Shown: positions 40,194-51,588, counted from the stretch's first letter. The stretch: DNA of 64,000 nucleotides from Neodiprion pinetum (GCF_021155775.2 NC_060232.1:16280251-16344250), one strand, 5' to 3'. Made by a program: numbers and translations. Notes: generated from the sequence alone by a model not told the origin.

Positions 40194-40526
40194 GTGTGCA
40201 GAGGGGCGGCTTATTATGAGGAGGATGATAAGGATGAATTGACTGATAGTGATGCTGATACGCTAATTATCAACCCCGAGCGATGTATTGACGATAGTGT
40301 TGGTGATGATCATCGCGAGTTTGAACATAATTTGGCTGGCGAGCATCATCTCGAATCATCATCATCATCGAGTGATGTGGAGGATGAGGAGGAGGAGGAG
40401 GAGGAGGAGGAGGAGGAGGAGGAGGAGGAGGAGGAGGAGGAGGAGGAGGAGGAAGAGGAGGAGGAGGAGGAGGAGGAGGAGGAGGAGGAGGAGGAGGAGG
40501 AGGTGGAGGAGGTGGAGGGTGTTTAG
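40194..40526 (+). pseudogene. Acidic poly-Glu frame, right TIR copy, premature stop
   Basis: Matches the left copy (32681-33100) but has a Glu run roughly twice as long and a TAG at 40524-40526 where the left copy has Trp (TGG). The downstream codons that give DQIDEIREILGD in the left copy are still present to about 40665. One residue differs near the start (DKDEL versus DEDEL). Confidence 0.45.
40383..40503 (+). repeat. (GAG)n microsatellite, right TIR
   Basis: About 40 GAG/GAA triplets; the left TIR counterpart (about 32840-32910) has about 24. Confidence 0.9.
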
Positions 40527-40847
40527 AATGGCGGTAATGACGCACGCTTTGAATTCGGTTTACTTCTGGATCAGATTGATGAAATCCGTGAAATCCTGGG
40601 AGACATAGATAGAGCTGACGATGATGGTTATTATTCGGACGAGGATTGGTGTGTAGCACTACATTAAAATAATATTGTAGTATCTTCCACACCTTCTCCG
40701 TATCACTCATTTGAATAGGTGGAAACTTTTTTTGAATTGGAGATTTATCATGCATATAAATGATGAGTGCAGCAGCATCAACTTTTCTATTTCGGCTTGC
40801 TCTTTTTACAGATTTTTCATTGCGAATTAATTTTGGAAAGAAAAAAA

Positions 40848-41186
40848 ATGTCATCTCATTCGAGTGATGATGACGACGAGTGGTCGAGCGTTGATTGGGG
40901 TGAGGATGAGGAGGCTGAGGAAGAGATAATTATAGGCTTTTCCGAAGCAACACGCGAGTTCTCGTTGGAGGAGCTTCGGGATCTCGTTGAGGATGCGCGA
41001 GCTGCTCGAGTGAGACCAAACAGCCAATATTATATAAATTACGGTGATATATGTATGCAAATAATTGTAGAAAAATGGGCGAATGAAACTATCGTAATAA
41101 TTATAGATGTCGAAAATAGCGATGATGATGATAATGTTAACGAACAGGATAGCGATAATGATGTTATGGATGATTTCGAGGAATAA
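40848..41186 (+). CDS. Polinton acidic protein, 112 aa (right TIR copy, intact)
   Basis: ATG at 40848 after an A-rich leader: MSSHSSDDDDEWSSVDWGED. Strongly acidic at both ends (DDDD, EDEEAEEE, NSDDDDNVNEQDSDND), with a short hydrophobic centre (YGDICMQIIVEKWANETIVIIIDV). The net negative charge could mimic DNA or bind basic proteins; this is speculation. Convergent with the 282-codon gene. An upstream in-frame Met exists but lies in a poor context. Confidence 0.65.
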   Translation: MSSHSSDDDDEWSSVDWGEDEEAEEEIIIGFSEATREFSLEELRDLVEDARAARVRPNSQYYINYGDICMQIIVEKWANETIVIIIDVENSDDDDNVNEQDSDNDVMDDFEE

Positions 41187-41468
41187 ACCACGCTAAATTC
41201 ATAATTATTGATTATATATTTTTCACAAGTAAAAATTCATAACATTTACATTTTGTATGACGAGAATGGGTAAAAGTTATAAAGATATATATTTGTAATG
41301 TATCCTATTTTTAGATTATAATTTTATCGAATAGTAAATTTTTTTAATTCCATGTATAAGCTATGATATAATTGAGATTAATTTTATCGAATATTCTACA
41401 TATAAACGCGAATATAATTGTATATATCGTAATAAATTCTATTGTTATTTTGGTAAATATCGTCCATA

Positions 41469-42317
41469 TTATCTATACACGCGATTGCAAGCTAAACAGT
41501 CTTTAATTAGAGGATTCGGTCCATCCACGATATCGCCATCGGGTCCTGGTGTGTAATGTATGCTACATCTGCGGAACCTTGCGACGGCGTGGTCCATTTT
41601 CATATTCTCTGGTAGTTTATCCCACGCATCATTGATGGAGTTTGATGCGAACGTGCAGATAAATTCTTTTGGTAAAAAAGCTATATCCTCGGACATCATT
41701 CCCCTTAAACCGTCCAATTCTTTGTACAGACGGAAGGATTTCTCGAGGGAGCTGGTACACTCCTTCGAATACCAACTCCTCAGTCGCTGCACATTTTCAA
41801 AGGCGCAATTGTATGCCGGGATGTATTCAGAGTTGTCATCATACCAAATTGAGCCTGGCGCTGCTGCTTGCTGGAGGTTATTCGCTGGAGAGTATCCATG
41901 GTTCGCGTCGTGCCACGATGCCGCTTCCATATACCTCAATTTTTCCATTTCAGGGGGTATGATATGCAAATCTTCCATATTAATAACCCTCGTTGTACCA
42001 TCGACGATCTCCGTCAGCCATGCTTTCTTCTCCGCCCCTTTGACGTATACGTAACACGAATTTTCAACCATTTTTCTCACAATCTTCGTCACATCCTCGT
42101 CAGATTTGTTGCCCGCGTTCCATGATATTCCGTGGTGATTGTGCGTCAACCATACATTGGTAGCTCTACATTCAAGTGGTAGGCTTGCCAAATCATAGGG
42201 CGGCTTGAAAATGATGTAATCCAGACCCGACCCGTTTACATTCACGACTGCGACTTCCTTGGGTACAAACTTCATGTTATGACCGATAAAACATTGCACG
42301 TCTAGGATCATCGCCAT
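41469..42317 (-). CDS. Polinton protein of 282 aa (right TIR copy)
   Basis: Mirror of 30414-31262, same protein as far as can be compared. TATA box at 42343-42351. The two intact copies face inward from each end of the element. Confidence 0.7.
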   Translation of the reverse strand: MAMILDVQCFIGHNMKFVPKEVAVVNVNGSGLDYIIFKPPYDLASLPLECRATNVWLTHNHHGISWNAGNKSDEDVTKIVRKMVENSCYVYVKGAEKKAWLTEIVDGTTRVINMEDLHIIPPEMEKLRYMEAASWHDANHGYSPANNLQQAAAPGSIWYDDNSEYIPAYNCAFENVQRLRSWYSKECTSSLEKSFRLYKELDGLRGMMSEDIAFLPKEFICTFASNSINDAWDKLPENMKMDHAVARFRRCSIHYTPGPDGDIVDGPNPLIKDCLACNRVYR

Positions 42318-42456
42318 GTTGAGGAGTGGGAATGTTGCGCTCGATTATATACTGACGGATTGTATGTGGAAGACTGACTATTCCATCTCCAGCACACCCG
42401 CTTTTACCCCCTCGTGGATGAATTTTGTGGAAGTAGAGGGGGATCGTATAGTTCAT

Positions 42457-42771
42457 TTAAGGCGCATAACTGCATGAAAATTCGAACTTGTTGAATTCTC
42501 CACCAAGGTATTTCATTTGCAGACGATTTTCTCCGGCCATGCTACACATTTCAGTCAGCTGACTGGAATCTTCTTGTAGAACTCTTGCGATTCTCGGTGG
42601 TAAGAAGACGTTATATTCTCCATCGATTGTCGCCAAAACACGTACCCCGAATTTTGTTTTGACCAGTCGTAACCCGATGACGTCATACACTCCCCCAATT
42701 TCGAGTTCCGACATCTTCTTGGTTGGCAGATTCTCCAGGCGGCTGACGTGGTTAACTTTTGCTAGATCCAT
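42457..42771 (-). CDS. Polinton small protein, 104 aa (right TIR copy)
   Basis: Mirror of 29960-30274 with Gly for Arg at residue 27 and Arg for Ser in the KTKFGV turn. TATA box at 42855-42864. Confidence 0.72.
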   Translation of the reverse strand: MDLAKVNHVSRLENLPTKKMSELEIGGVYDVIGLRLVKTKFGVRVLATIDGEYNVFLPPRIARVLQEDSSQLTEMCSMAGENRLQMKYLGGEFNKFEFSCSYAP

Positions 42772-43082
42772 CGCGTTTCAAGGTTATTTCACGAGCGAGA
42801 ACAGTTCACAATGAGAATACGATGAGAACAGAGTGACGATCACGATAGACGTACGCTTTATATACCACCCACCCCCACTACAATTTTTCCATTGGACAAG
42901 TCTCGACACGCATATTGTGCGAGGAATTTTTATGGGGACCACTGCCCCAGACTGGTTTAAGTTCATTGTCGGCACCATCTCAAAGAGCAATTTCCTGGAA
43001 TTTTTTCAATAGATCTAGCGGGTTCTTACCTTATCTGATTTATGTGCGGCTTTCCGGCGACAAACAAGTCTCGACAGGAATT

Positions 43083-43160
<78 letters not shown>

Positions 43161-43352
43161 AAATCCTATGGGAATAGCCGCCAAAAATGACCGCGGGGGG
43201 GGGGGGGGGGGAGAGAAGGTGCGCCGTGAGTCTGGCGGGCGGCGGGGGGGGAAGAGGCTAGGGGGGAGCTAGGGGGGGCTAGGGGGGAGCTAGGAGGGAA
43301 CTAGGGGGGAGCGCCGCCATCTTTGAGTTAGAACTCTCATATATACACTACT

Positions 43353-46007
43353 AACGACTAATTATCTTTAAGTTGAATTCTCTTTACTAAGCTAATTGTA
43401 TGCTATTTTCTCATTCTGTAATGCTCTTCGAGAACCATCTGCGAGACCTTCGCGTCAAGATACCAGGACACTGCCTGACAGGGGTCACGTACCAGCTCAA
43501 CATCGACCACCACCGACTACAGACGAACGAATACCGCTGAAACCACTCCCGATGGATGCCTATCTAGTTGTCGAACAGGGTCGTGCGTGATGCACAAACA
43601 GCACCTCCAACTATTTGAGACTTATCGGCCAGGAGCCGAACCACGAACGAATGCTTCTACCGCTCGGATGCATCGTCAGGCGGCGTACAGGGCTGTGCGT
43701 CAAAAACACAACAAAGCCTCCCGTCGACGATACTTATCAGCCTGGAGCTGAACCGACCCTAACATCTACTAAGTCGTTGACTATCCAATAGAAGACGGTT
43801 TTCTCTTCACGAACCGTCTTATCGAAGGACTGCGGCGTGGAATAGGCTAATGATATGCTGACCACGTGGATCTGGTGGATCTAGTGTGGGGATCCGGGTT
43901 GAGGGCCATCACCACCAGATCGTTCCGGCATGAGGGCTCCGATGAGCGAGGGCCGGGATGCAGCGCCGACGAAATAGCTACAACGGGGAGTACCAGTAAA
44001 GCAAGGAGTGAGTTACAGTCGATCGCAAGTCCAAAGGACCGTTGACGTAATATTGCCGCACACCTCAATATCGCAACACATGAGCAGTACGACCCCCCCC
44101 CCCCCCCCCCTCTCACCAACGATACCGCATAGCTGAAGGAAAATATCTCTAACCACCTTTCGACGTCCCGATACCTCGATACCTGTCGTCGAGGGAAAAG
44201 AAAAACAAGCGGCGAGGGATTATCGCCGCCTACCCATGGACCAGGCCTACGCGACCTGCTGGTCCAATTCAAATACCGCAAATTTAAGGAAGAATCACGT
44301 GACAGCAGCTCGACGAAAATCAGGATCATCGCTCATCTCGTCACTCTACGTTCAGTTACTGATAATAACAGACGTGCCTTTTAGTAACCGCTCTTTTAGT
44401 AACTCTACTGCCAGTTTGCCTTTGATTAATCCTACCTTCAGCTTTCTTGAATCGTACTAGTGTTCCTGTCATCGCTAATCACCGCTACCTTATCGCATTC
44501 TCTCGCACCTGTTAGATCTTCTTTTACGTAAGTGAGGTTCCTTTTCTATTTTGTGAAGCCACGAGATTACTTGCAATATATTGTACCTTTACCTTTATCT
44601 CTTTCTCTCTTTACCTTGCAGTTGGTCTGCTTGAGCCAATTGGGCTCGTATCTTTTCTCTTTATCTTGCAGTTGGTCTGCTTGAGCCACCTGGGCTCGTA
44701 CCTTGTTCTCTCTCATCTCTTATCTTGTCCCTTTCTCTGTCTTATTGCAAATAACTTCGCGACTGGTTGACTATTACTTACGCATTGTAGTGACTACCGC
44801 TTTATCTTATTATCTTTCTCTTCTGGAATATTTGAATGGCTAATATCGCTGTCTAGCAGCGCGTTCCGTTGAAGGATCAATTTTTATCTTAGCTACTGAG
44901 CATTGCTATTTTGTTATATTTTCTCTGATTAGTTTCTATCTGTCTCTTTACCTATTATCGTTGATTATCGTATCTTAGTGAGTGTACCGCGGGAGCGATC
45001 TTATATTGCTGCGCGGTCCCGCTCATCGTTCATTTGACATTGGAGTATTGTGCCGTATCGCATAACATCTTTTTCACTATTTTCTTCGCTAATATCGCTG
45101 ATCGTAGTTGTCCGTAGTCTATTTGGTTTGCCGTACGTCGCATATTAATTATCTTGAATATTGTTTGTCTTATCTTGAATTGCCTTTTATCGTACCGAAT
45201 ATTATCTTTCTTTCTCTCGCACTTACCGCAAACTAGAGACTACGTATTATCTGTTATTCTCTATATTTTATGCTAATTTTCTACTTGACCTGTCGCTTGA
45301 ATTTACCTTGTGATTCATAATTCCCTGTCTGCCTATTTCTGATCATTCTGGTAATGTGATAACTATTACAATTGTTGTATCTCGCATGTGTTTATAATCG
45401 CTTCTCATATTTTATGATTGATTTGCTTACCGCTTAAATTAATTACGGCATATCTTTTCTGTTCTGCCTATCTATCATAAAACCGTGTTAATCATTACCT
45501 TTAGTATCGCGAGCTTGCGCATATTTCCCGCTTATTCGGAAAACGTTCCGTTATTTGTTAACTTTCTCGCTTAACCTTTATCTGGCTGTAAATATTGTTA
45601 ATTATCGCATCTATCGTAATTGCATCTCAATCTCTTCAGCGACTTGCTTGTCATTGAACTTATCGCTTCTTGCTAAATATATTTGATATTATTCCTGCTT
45701 CACCTGTTTCTTATTTTATCTATTGGATTCGACTCCGCCCCGCTACCATTATCTTGTCTATCTGAGCGAACTGTGCAAAACCGTCGTAGAACCTGACCTC
45801 ACCTTTATCTATTACCTTTACCTTTACCTTTATCTTTTTGTCTAATTATCTATTTTTGACGCATGTGCGTCTGGCGCCCAACAATCGTATCTTTCTCTCT
45901 TAGTACCTCTCTCTCTATCTAATTATTCAGGTTAGTGACTGCGCCGTAGGGTAACCAATTATCGTTTTTATCTTTTACCCTCAACGTCATTAAAAATATT
46001 GGTTACA
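43353..46007 (+). mobile_element. Right part of split LTR-like element (long LTR, ~2.77 kb with the left part)
   Basis: Resumes with AACGAC after the Polinton and ends GGTTACA followed by ATAT, the same four bases as left of 29277. So TG...CA ends and a 4-bp duplication bound a 2.77-kb sequence. No coding frame is credible. It contains a 50-bp tandem duplication (44611-44710, cttgcagttggtctgcttga) and a looser duplication of about 120 bp at 43575-43755. A tRNA-Lys-type primer site at 45872 suggests that everything before it is a long 5' LTR and that only ~130 bp of interior remain. Long LTRs with tRNA-Lys priming occur in Osvaldo/Ulysses-type Gypsy elements; the assignment is inference. Confidence 0.6.
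45872..45883 (+). promoter_or_regulatory. Primer-binding-site-like sequence, tRNA-Lys type
   Basis: TGGCGCCCAACA is the classic complement of a tRNA-Lys 3' end. Twelve matching bases are unlikely by chance, but there is no following coding region. Confidence 0.6.
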
Positions 46008-46822
46008 ATATAGATATATATATATATATATTATACAATAATATAATTAAATATAAATGGAGGTAATTAAGTTAAATGATTCAATAAAATGAGAAAATAA
46101 TGAATTTAAATAAACTATTTTTCTTAAATTGAAGGATAATTAATTTTTAAAAATTAAAAATATTAAATTAAATAAATAATCATTTATCTATCTGTATGTT
46201 TTCTTTAAACCTTATGATAAGTTCTAACCCGCTGTATAAATGTTTCAAATTACAATTCCGAAAGTAAATTAAATGGCATTTTCTTGATGAATGATATTTT
46301 TATTTTAATTAATATGTGAGCAAATAATTAAAAAATATATAGAATTTTTTCAATAATTTTATTCATTTTTCATGAATTGAATTATTGTGAGAAACAATTT
46401 TTTTTTCCAAATTTCTCTTTTTTTGAAAGTCAATTAACGATTATAATATATGTATATATGTAATAAACGTTAATTGTAACAACGAACAGTTCATCCATAC
46501 CTACTCTTACCAAACACCAGTATTAAATATCAATTTATACAATGGATGAGAACTTATTATAAGGTTCAAAGAAAACATATAGACAGATGATGGATTATTT
46601 ATTTGATTTCATATTTTTAATTTTTGAAAATTAATTGTTCTTCAATTTAAGAAAAATAATTTATTTAAATTGATTATTTTCTTATCTCATTAAATTATTT
46701 AACTTAATTACCTACATTTATATTCAATTATATTAATGTATAATATATATATAAATAAATGTATTTATATTCAATTATATCAATGTATAATATAATAATG
46801 TATGATATATATATATATAAAT
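46008..46822. repeat. Satellite with orientation switch, and Copia LTR scrap
   Basis: 46100-46465 is satellite on the minus strand (ggcattttcttgatgaatg at 46274). From 46541 the satellite is on the plus strand (tacaatggatgagaacttatt). Between them lies the Copia LTR fragment. TA runs occur at 46008-46030 and 46740-46820. Confidence 0.8.
46465..46540 (-). repeat. Inverted 76-bp Copia LTR fragment
   Basis: Reverse complement of the first ~75 bases of the Copia LTR at 46823, with a few changes. It lies exactly at the switch of satellite orientation. Confidence 0.8.
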
Positions 46823-47159
46823 TGATATTTAATACTGGTGTTTGGTGAGAGTAGGTATGGATAAACTGTTCGTTGTTACAATTAACGTTTATTACAGAGT
46901 AATCAAGTGAAGATAAAGGTGCAAAATAAAAACGTTGTAATACAATAGGTGCGTGGAATAAATATACACGTGCTCAATACAATACACTCAGTTACTGAGT
47001 CCCGTCTAATCCAAGACGACCCGGTCAGTTTTGACTCACTCGACAGACTCCTTCTATCGTTCGCTTACAGTCGTTTTATTACCTATGTATAAGTGAAATC
47101 TATACTTTCACACGCATTGTACATTTGTATATTTCTCATGATCTTCGCATATATCAACA
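46823..47159 (-). repeat. Copia 3' LTR
   Basis: 337-bp direct repeat of 51589-51924 (TGATATTTAA...ATATCAACA). Confidence 0.95.
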
Positions 47160-47180
47160 CCTCCTCTCAAAGTCATGAGA

Positions 47181-49139
47181 TTACATGTTTTCATCATTTG
47201 ACCCTGACATACCTAAATTACTCATACACTCATAATGTTTAATTTTTCCTAGGCCCTTTGTTAGCATGTCAGCGGGCATTTTTTCAGTTCTTAAATGTTT
47301 AATACATATAATGCCGTCTCTACATGCATCTCTAACGAAGTGATGCCTAACATCAATATGCTTTGTTCTCGCGTGAAACGCCTCGCTCTGAGTAAGTCTC
47401 ATTGCATTTAAATTATCTTCAAACATAGTAATACATTTACACGGAAAATCAAGACTTTCAAATAAACTGCGCAAGTACATCGCCTCTTTTGTTGCTTCTG
47501 AAATAGCTATGTACTGCGCCTCAGTACTCGATTGTGCCGAGGTTCTTTGTTTACGCGCCTCCCAGCTTATCGGTGAGCCAGCTAAAACAAATGCGTAGCC
47601 AAAGTATGATCTGCGACCATCAAGGAATGATCCCCAGCTAGCATCAACTAACCCGAATAATTCAAGTCCAGTTCGCTCATAAGCTAAACCACAGTCAAGC
47701 GTTCCTTTTAGATATCTCATTACGCGCTTTACCGCTTTCCAATGTGTTTCATCATAATTGTTATTGTACTGACTTAAATAGTTAACCGCGTATGATAAAT
47801 CTGGTCTAGTAGTAACCGCTAAAAACATTAATGCTCCAATTGCGCTTTGGTACGGATATTTAGACATAACTTTAGTATTTGGCTTCTTATTTTTTACTAA
47901 CTTACAACCTACTTCGATCGGCGTAGTTGCTGGGTTACGTAGACTTAAACCGAAACGCTCTAGCACTCTCTCAGCATACATTTTCTGATTTAAAAACACA
48001 CCATGATTTTCATCACGCATAAACTCAATTCCTAAACATTGTTTCACTTTACCTAGGTCTTTCATCTCGAACTCTTTAGATAATTGTTCTTTAATTTTTA
48101 GTAACCAGTCATTGTCGTCCGTCGCAAACAGTAAATCATCGACGTACACTGTTATTAACATAATTTTCCCATTTCTACGTGCTATAAACAAGCATGGGTC
48201 TTGTATCATCGATTTAAAACCCAAAGACTTTAATTTATTTACTAGCTTTACATACCACCGTAAACCTGACTGTTTTAGACCATACAAAGACTTTTCTAAT
48301 GAACATACACAATCTTTGATTTCACTTAAACCCTTTTTCCACTCTTTGGCGATCGCAACTATCGAACTCGTATACTCACTACTATTTTCAATTATTCTAT
48401 CTGTCACCTCACATAGCACTTCAGGAACTTCCATGTAGACGTCCCCTTCGAGTTCGCCGTTGAGGTAAGCAGTGACGACATCCATCTGGTGAATATCAAG
48501 ACCTAATTCTGCTGCAAGTGCCGCCAATATTCTAATCGACGTTGTTCTCACTACTGGGGAGAATGTTTCATAAAAGTCTTCCCCTGGCCGTTGAGAGCAA
48601 CCTTTTGCTACCAGTCTAGCCTTCTCGATCTCTCCTTGAGTCGTATCTTTAGTGCATAATACAAATCTGTTACCTATGACTTTTCTATTTATGGGTCGAG
48701 ATGCCATTCTCCAAGTACGATTTTTAATTTGTGCCACCATCTCTTTCTCGATGGCTTTTCTCCATTCTTCAGCTTCTGGACCTTGCTCAGCTTCTTTCCA
48801 ACTATAAGGTGCGTTCGTCGTCATGTTGACGAACACGTTATCACTCTCATGTGATTCTGAGTCTGTATTTTCTTCTTCGCCGTCCTCCTCGAAGCTTTCA
48901 TGAGCCTCCCCCTCTGGATCTGGTTGACTTGAGTACCCCTTTCGAGGTCTACCGGCTTTTCCTGTACGCATGATCCTCGGACGTCCTCGTCCTCTCTTCG
49001 ACGGACCTACCAGTCTGTCCCATGAGAGTGTTGCTGCCCTTTTCTTTGGTATCTTTCTCTTTTGTATTGTATCGGACTCTTGGACTTCTGCGCGTACCTT
49101 TCGCGCCGCCCCTCTCACTGCTCTTAGGGTCCTTCTCAA
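47181..49139 (-). pseudogene. pol: Copia reverse transcriptase and RNase H (652 codons)
   Basis: Same frame as the upstream part, separated by TGA (49266-49268) and TAG (49140-49142). A basic/acidic linker is followed by the reverse transcriptase: RPINRKVIGNRFVLC, QMDVVTAYLNGEL, and the catalytic LITVYVDDLLFAT; then the Copia-type connection (MFLAVTTRPDLSYAVNYLSQ) and RNase H (GLVDASWGS, AQYIAISEA, FEDNLNAM), ending MPADMLTKGL. Catalytic residues are intact; only the two stops mark decay. Ends 20 bases before the 3' LTR. Confidence 0.93.
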
Positions 49140-49265
49140 CTATACTGTCGGTTCTTCTTCTCCTTCTTCACGATTTTCTCCGCTATCACCTCGAGTCTCT
49201 TCATTATTACTCGGACTTCTAATATCCACTGTAATGTCGTCTCCGTCATCCTCTTCAAAAATTTC

Positions 49266-51473
49266 TCAATACTGATGTCCCGTACCTGACTCTGTCATGA
49301 ATTTTACATCACGACTTACTATTATTTTCTTCGCGGCTTTATTAAAGATTCTGTAGGCTTTTGATTTGGTATCGTATCCAGTAAACATGCCTTCTATTGC
49401 TCGAGATTCAAACTTGCCTAGATTTGGGCTTTTATTCTTGATGAAAACTTTCGCGCCAAAAACTTGCATGGAGCTTACTGTCGGAGTTTTTCCCGTCCAC
49501 TCGGTGAAATGTACTCCACCATTCAGCGCTGAGGTTGGGCACCGGTTTCGTACGTAACAAGCCGTGTTTATGGCTTCTGCCCAAAAAGCTGGAGAACTAC
49601 CTGCGTGGCGCATCATGCACCGCGCCATTTCCACCAAGGTCCTATTTTTTCGCTCGGCGATTCCATTCTGCTGTGGAGTGTAAGGAACCGTGAGCCGTCT
49701 TTTAATACCATTTGACCATAAAAACCGATCAAAATCTTGATTCACATATTCTAGGCCGTTATCTGACTGAAGAAACTTCACTTTATGCCCGGTAAATGTG
49801 TCTGCTTCTGCCTTATACTTTTTAAAGACTTCTGGCACTTCACTTTTGTTCTTAACAAAATAAACTTCACACCACCGCGATTTATCGTCAATAAAAGTAA
49901 CGAAATATTTTTTACCACCCATGGATACGTGTCTCATAGGTCCACATACATCCGTATGTACTATCTCTAATAGCTGGTGCGTGCGGTCTTTGTCGCCTAA
50001 AGGGAAAGGCTTACATGTAAGTTTTTCACGGGCACATACTTCACATTCAGATAACTTTTCACTATCATTAATTTTCAGACCTTCCACTAGTCTATTTTTT
50101 GACATTAATTTCAGATCGTGTTCATTTAGGTGCCCGAGTTTTTTGTGCCAAATGTCAATCGCTTTCTTTGACGCACTATTCACTTCAACATTACTTATCG
50201 CGTCCCGAGATTGTCTAACATAGTATAAGTTTCCAATGCGATCAGCTTGCGTACACACTTTGTTTTCTTTATTAACAACAATTGCGTCTTTTTCACGAAC
50301 AATCAGTTTATAGACGCGATCCGTTATCGCCGACACTGACAATAAGTTCGTGCGTAAATCCGGTACGTACATTACACGAGTAATATCTATCTCACGTTTG
50401 TCGTGTCCTGTGTCCACTAGTAAACTCACCTTACCCACACCAATGATTCTCGTACTGTTGTTGTTCGCCAATCTCACTTTACTGTCCATACTTGAGTATT
50501 CTTGAAACATCTGTATTTTCTTGCACATATGACTCGTACAACCACTGTCTATGCACCACGAGTCACTTACACTTTGACTATAATTTGTCTCTTCACTCGT
50601 GCTCAGCATAAAAGTTTCTTTTGTCCCTTCATCGCAGTCTTGGGCTTGCTTCGCCCACTGGCGTCGTCTCTTATTTTTCTCCGGACAGTTTCTGGCTATA
50701 TGCCCATGTTTATGACAACAATAGCACTCTGGTCCCTTCCATGGAGGTTTGTTACCTTTCTCTTGATGCTTATCCACATGATTTTCCCTCTTGGGCTGCG
50801 TGCGCCGTTCATATTGGTTGCGCCATTTCGTGTACATGGCACCGTGACTTATTGGTTCAGTTTCTCGTCCCTCGAACTCCTCGAGTATTTTCACCTTCAG
50901 TGTCTCCGTCGTCGGCAGCTCATCTCTGGACTCTATCGCAGTTCTAAACATGGAAAATGACGCTGGCAGGCTATACATTAACACAATTGCTAATACCTCG
51001 TCATTTATTTTTAGACCAATCTCTGAAAGTTCCTTCACTGCATCACTGAAGTCTGTTACATGTTTTCGGAGATCCCCACCCTCAGGCAATTTAGTTAGGA
51101 TGATTCTTTTCGATAGGGATGCTTTCCTTGCTGGGCCTTTCGACTGATGTAGACTCTGCAGTTTTTCCGAAAGTTCACGTGCTGATCCCAGGCCATCCAC
51201 CGCTGCGTAATTACTCTTGCAAATCGACAACATAATTTTAGCCTCTGCTTTTGAATCAGCTTTTACCCACTTACTATAATTTTCTGCCGTTAACGCGGGT
51301 CTCACTGTATTCGGACCTTCTATGTGATCCCAGAGGTCTGCTTCTTTAAGCACCGACCTCATCTGAACCTTCCACGTGTTATAATTCTCACCAACTAGGG
51401 TCTCAATATGAAACGTTGACGCCATATTCGTCATCGTGCTTCTTCCACAATCCAGTGACAATCGTAGATCCAC
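49266..51473 (-). pseudogene. gag-pol: Copia gag, protease and integrase (735 codons)
   Basis: From 51473: gag (FHIETLVGENYNTWKVQM at its start), one CCHC knuckle (CYCCHKHGHIARNC), aspartic protease (WCIDSGCTSHM), and the GAG-pre-integrase HHCC region (WHKKLGHLNEHDL ... CEVCAREK). The integrase core follows with Asp in VHTDVCGP, Asp in LQSDNGLEY and Glu in NGIAERKNRT. A TGA at 49266-49268 ends it in the same frame as the downstream part. All catalytic residues are present. The annotated Met may be upstream of the true start (a second Met lies 13 residues in). Confidence 0.93.
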
Positions 51474-51574
51474 CCACTGGTACTTTACTTTTCCGCACTC
51501 TCTTGCTTGAGTGAACTTTTACACTACACTCCCGAACAGCGAAAGAGCACACCAGAATGTTCTAGACGCGTCAC

Positions 51575-51588
51575 CTGGGCCCATAACC
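51575..51588 (-). promoter_or_regulatory. Copia primer-binding site, initiator tRNA-Met anticodon half
   Basis: Minus-strand GGTTATGGGCCCAG directly abuts the LTR. It complements the anticodon region of initiator tRNA-Met, the primer half-molecule used by Copia elements. Confidence 0.85.

Larger units (their letters stand above)
29393..43352. mobile_element. Polinton/Maverick element, 13.96 kb, gene-bearing long TIRs, no capsid genes found
   Basis: Ends are 5'-AGTAGTGTATATATGAGAG and its mirror, starting with AG as Polintons do. A perfect 6-bp duplication AACGAC (29387-29392 and 43353-43358) flanks it; 6 bp is the Polinton hallmark. Inverted repeats extend to 33460 and 39834 (about 3.5 kb without the nested MITE). 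The unique core (33461-39833) encodes integrase rightward and protein-primed DNA polymerase B leftward, convergent. Each repeat carries a 104-codon gene, a 282-codon gene and two acidic frames. Typical Polintons of 15-20 kb also encode an FtsK-type ATPase, a cysteine protease and two capsid proteins; none was recognised here. Confidence 0.95.
39834..43352 (-). repeat. Polinton right terminal inverted repeat
   Basis: Mirror of 29393-33460 without the MITE. Contains a (TG)n tract (43087-43158) and G runs. Differs from the left copy by a few substitutions and by microsatellite lengths. Confidence 0.93.

Noticed and set aside
43847..44329. 160-codon minus-strand frame in the split LTR-like element
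   Set aside because: Low-complexity, includes a G run, no family resemblance; likely chance.
50502..50960. Plus-strand frames of 100-150 codons opposite Copia gag
   Set aside because: Antisense shadows of the well-supported minus-strand gag-integrase frame.
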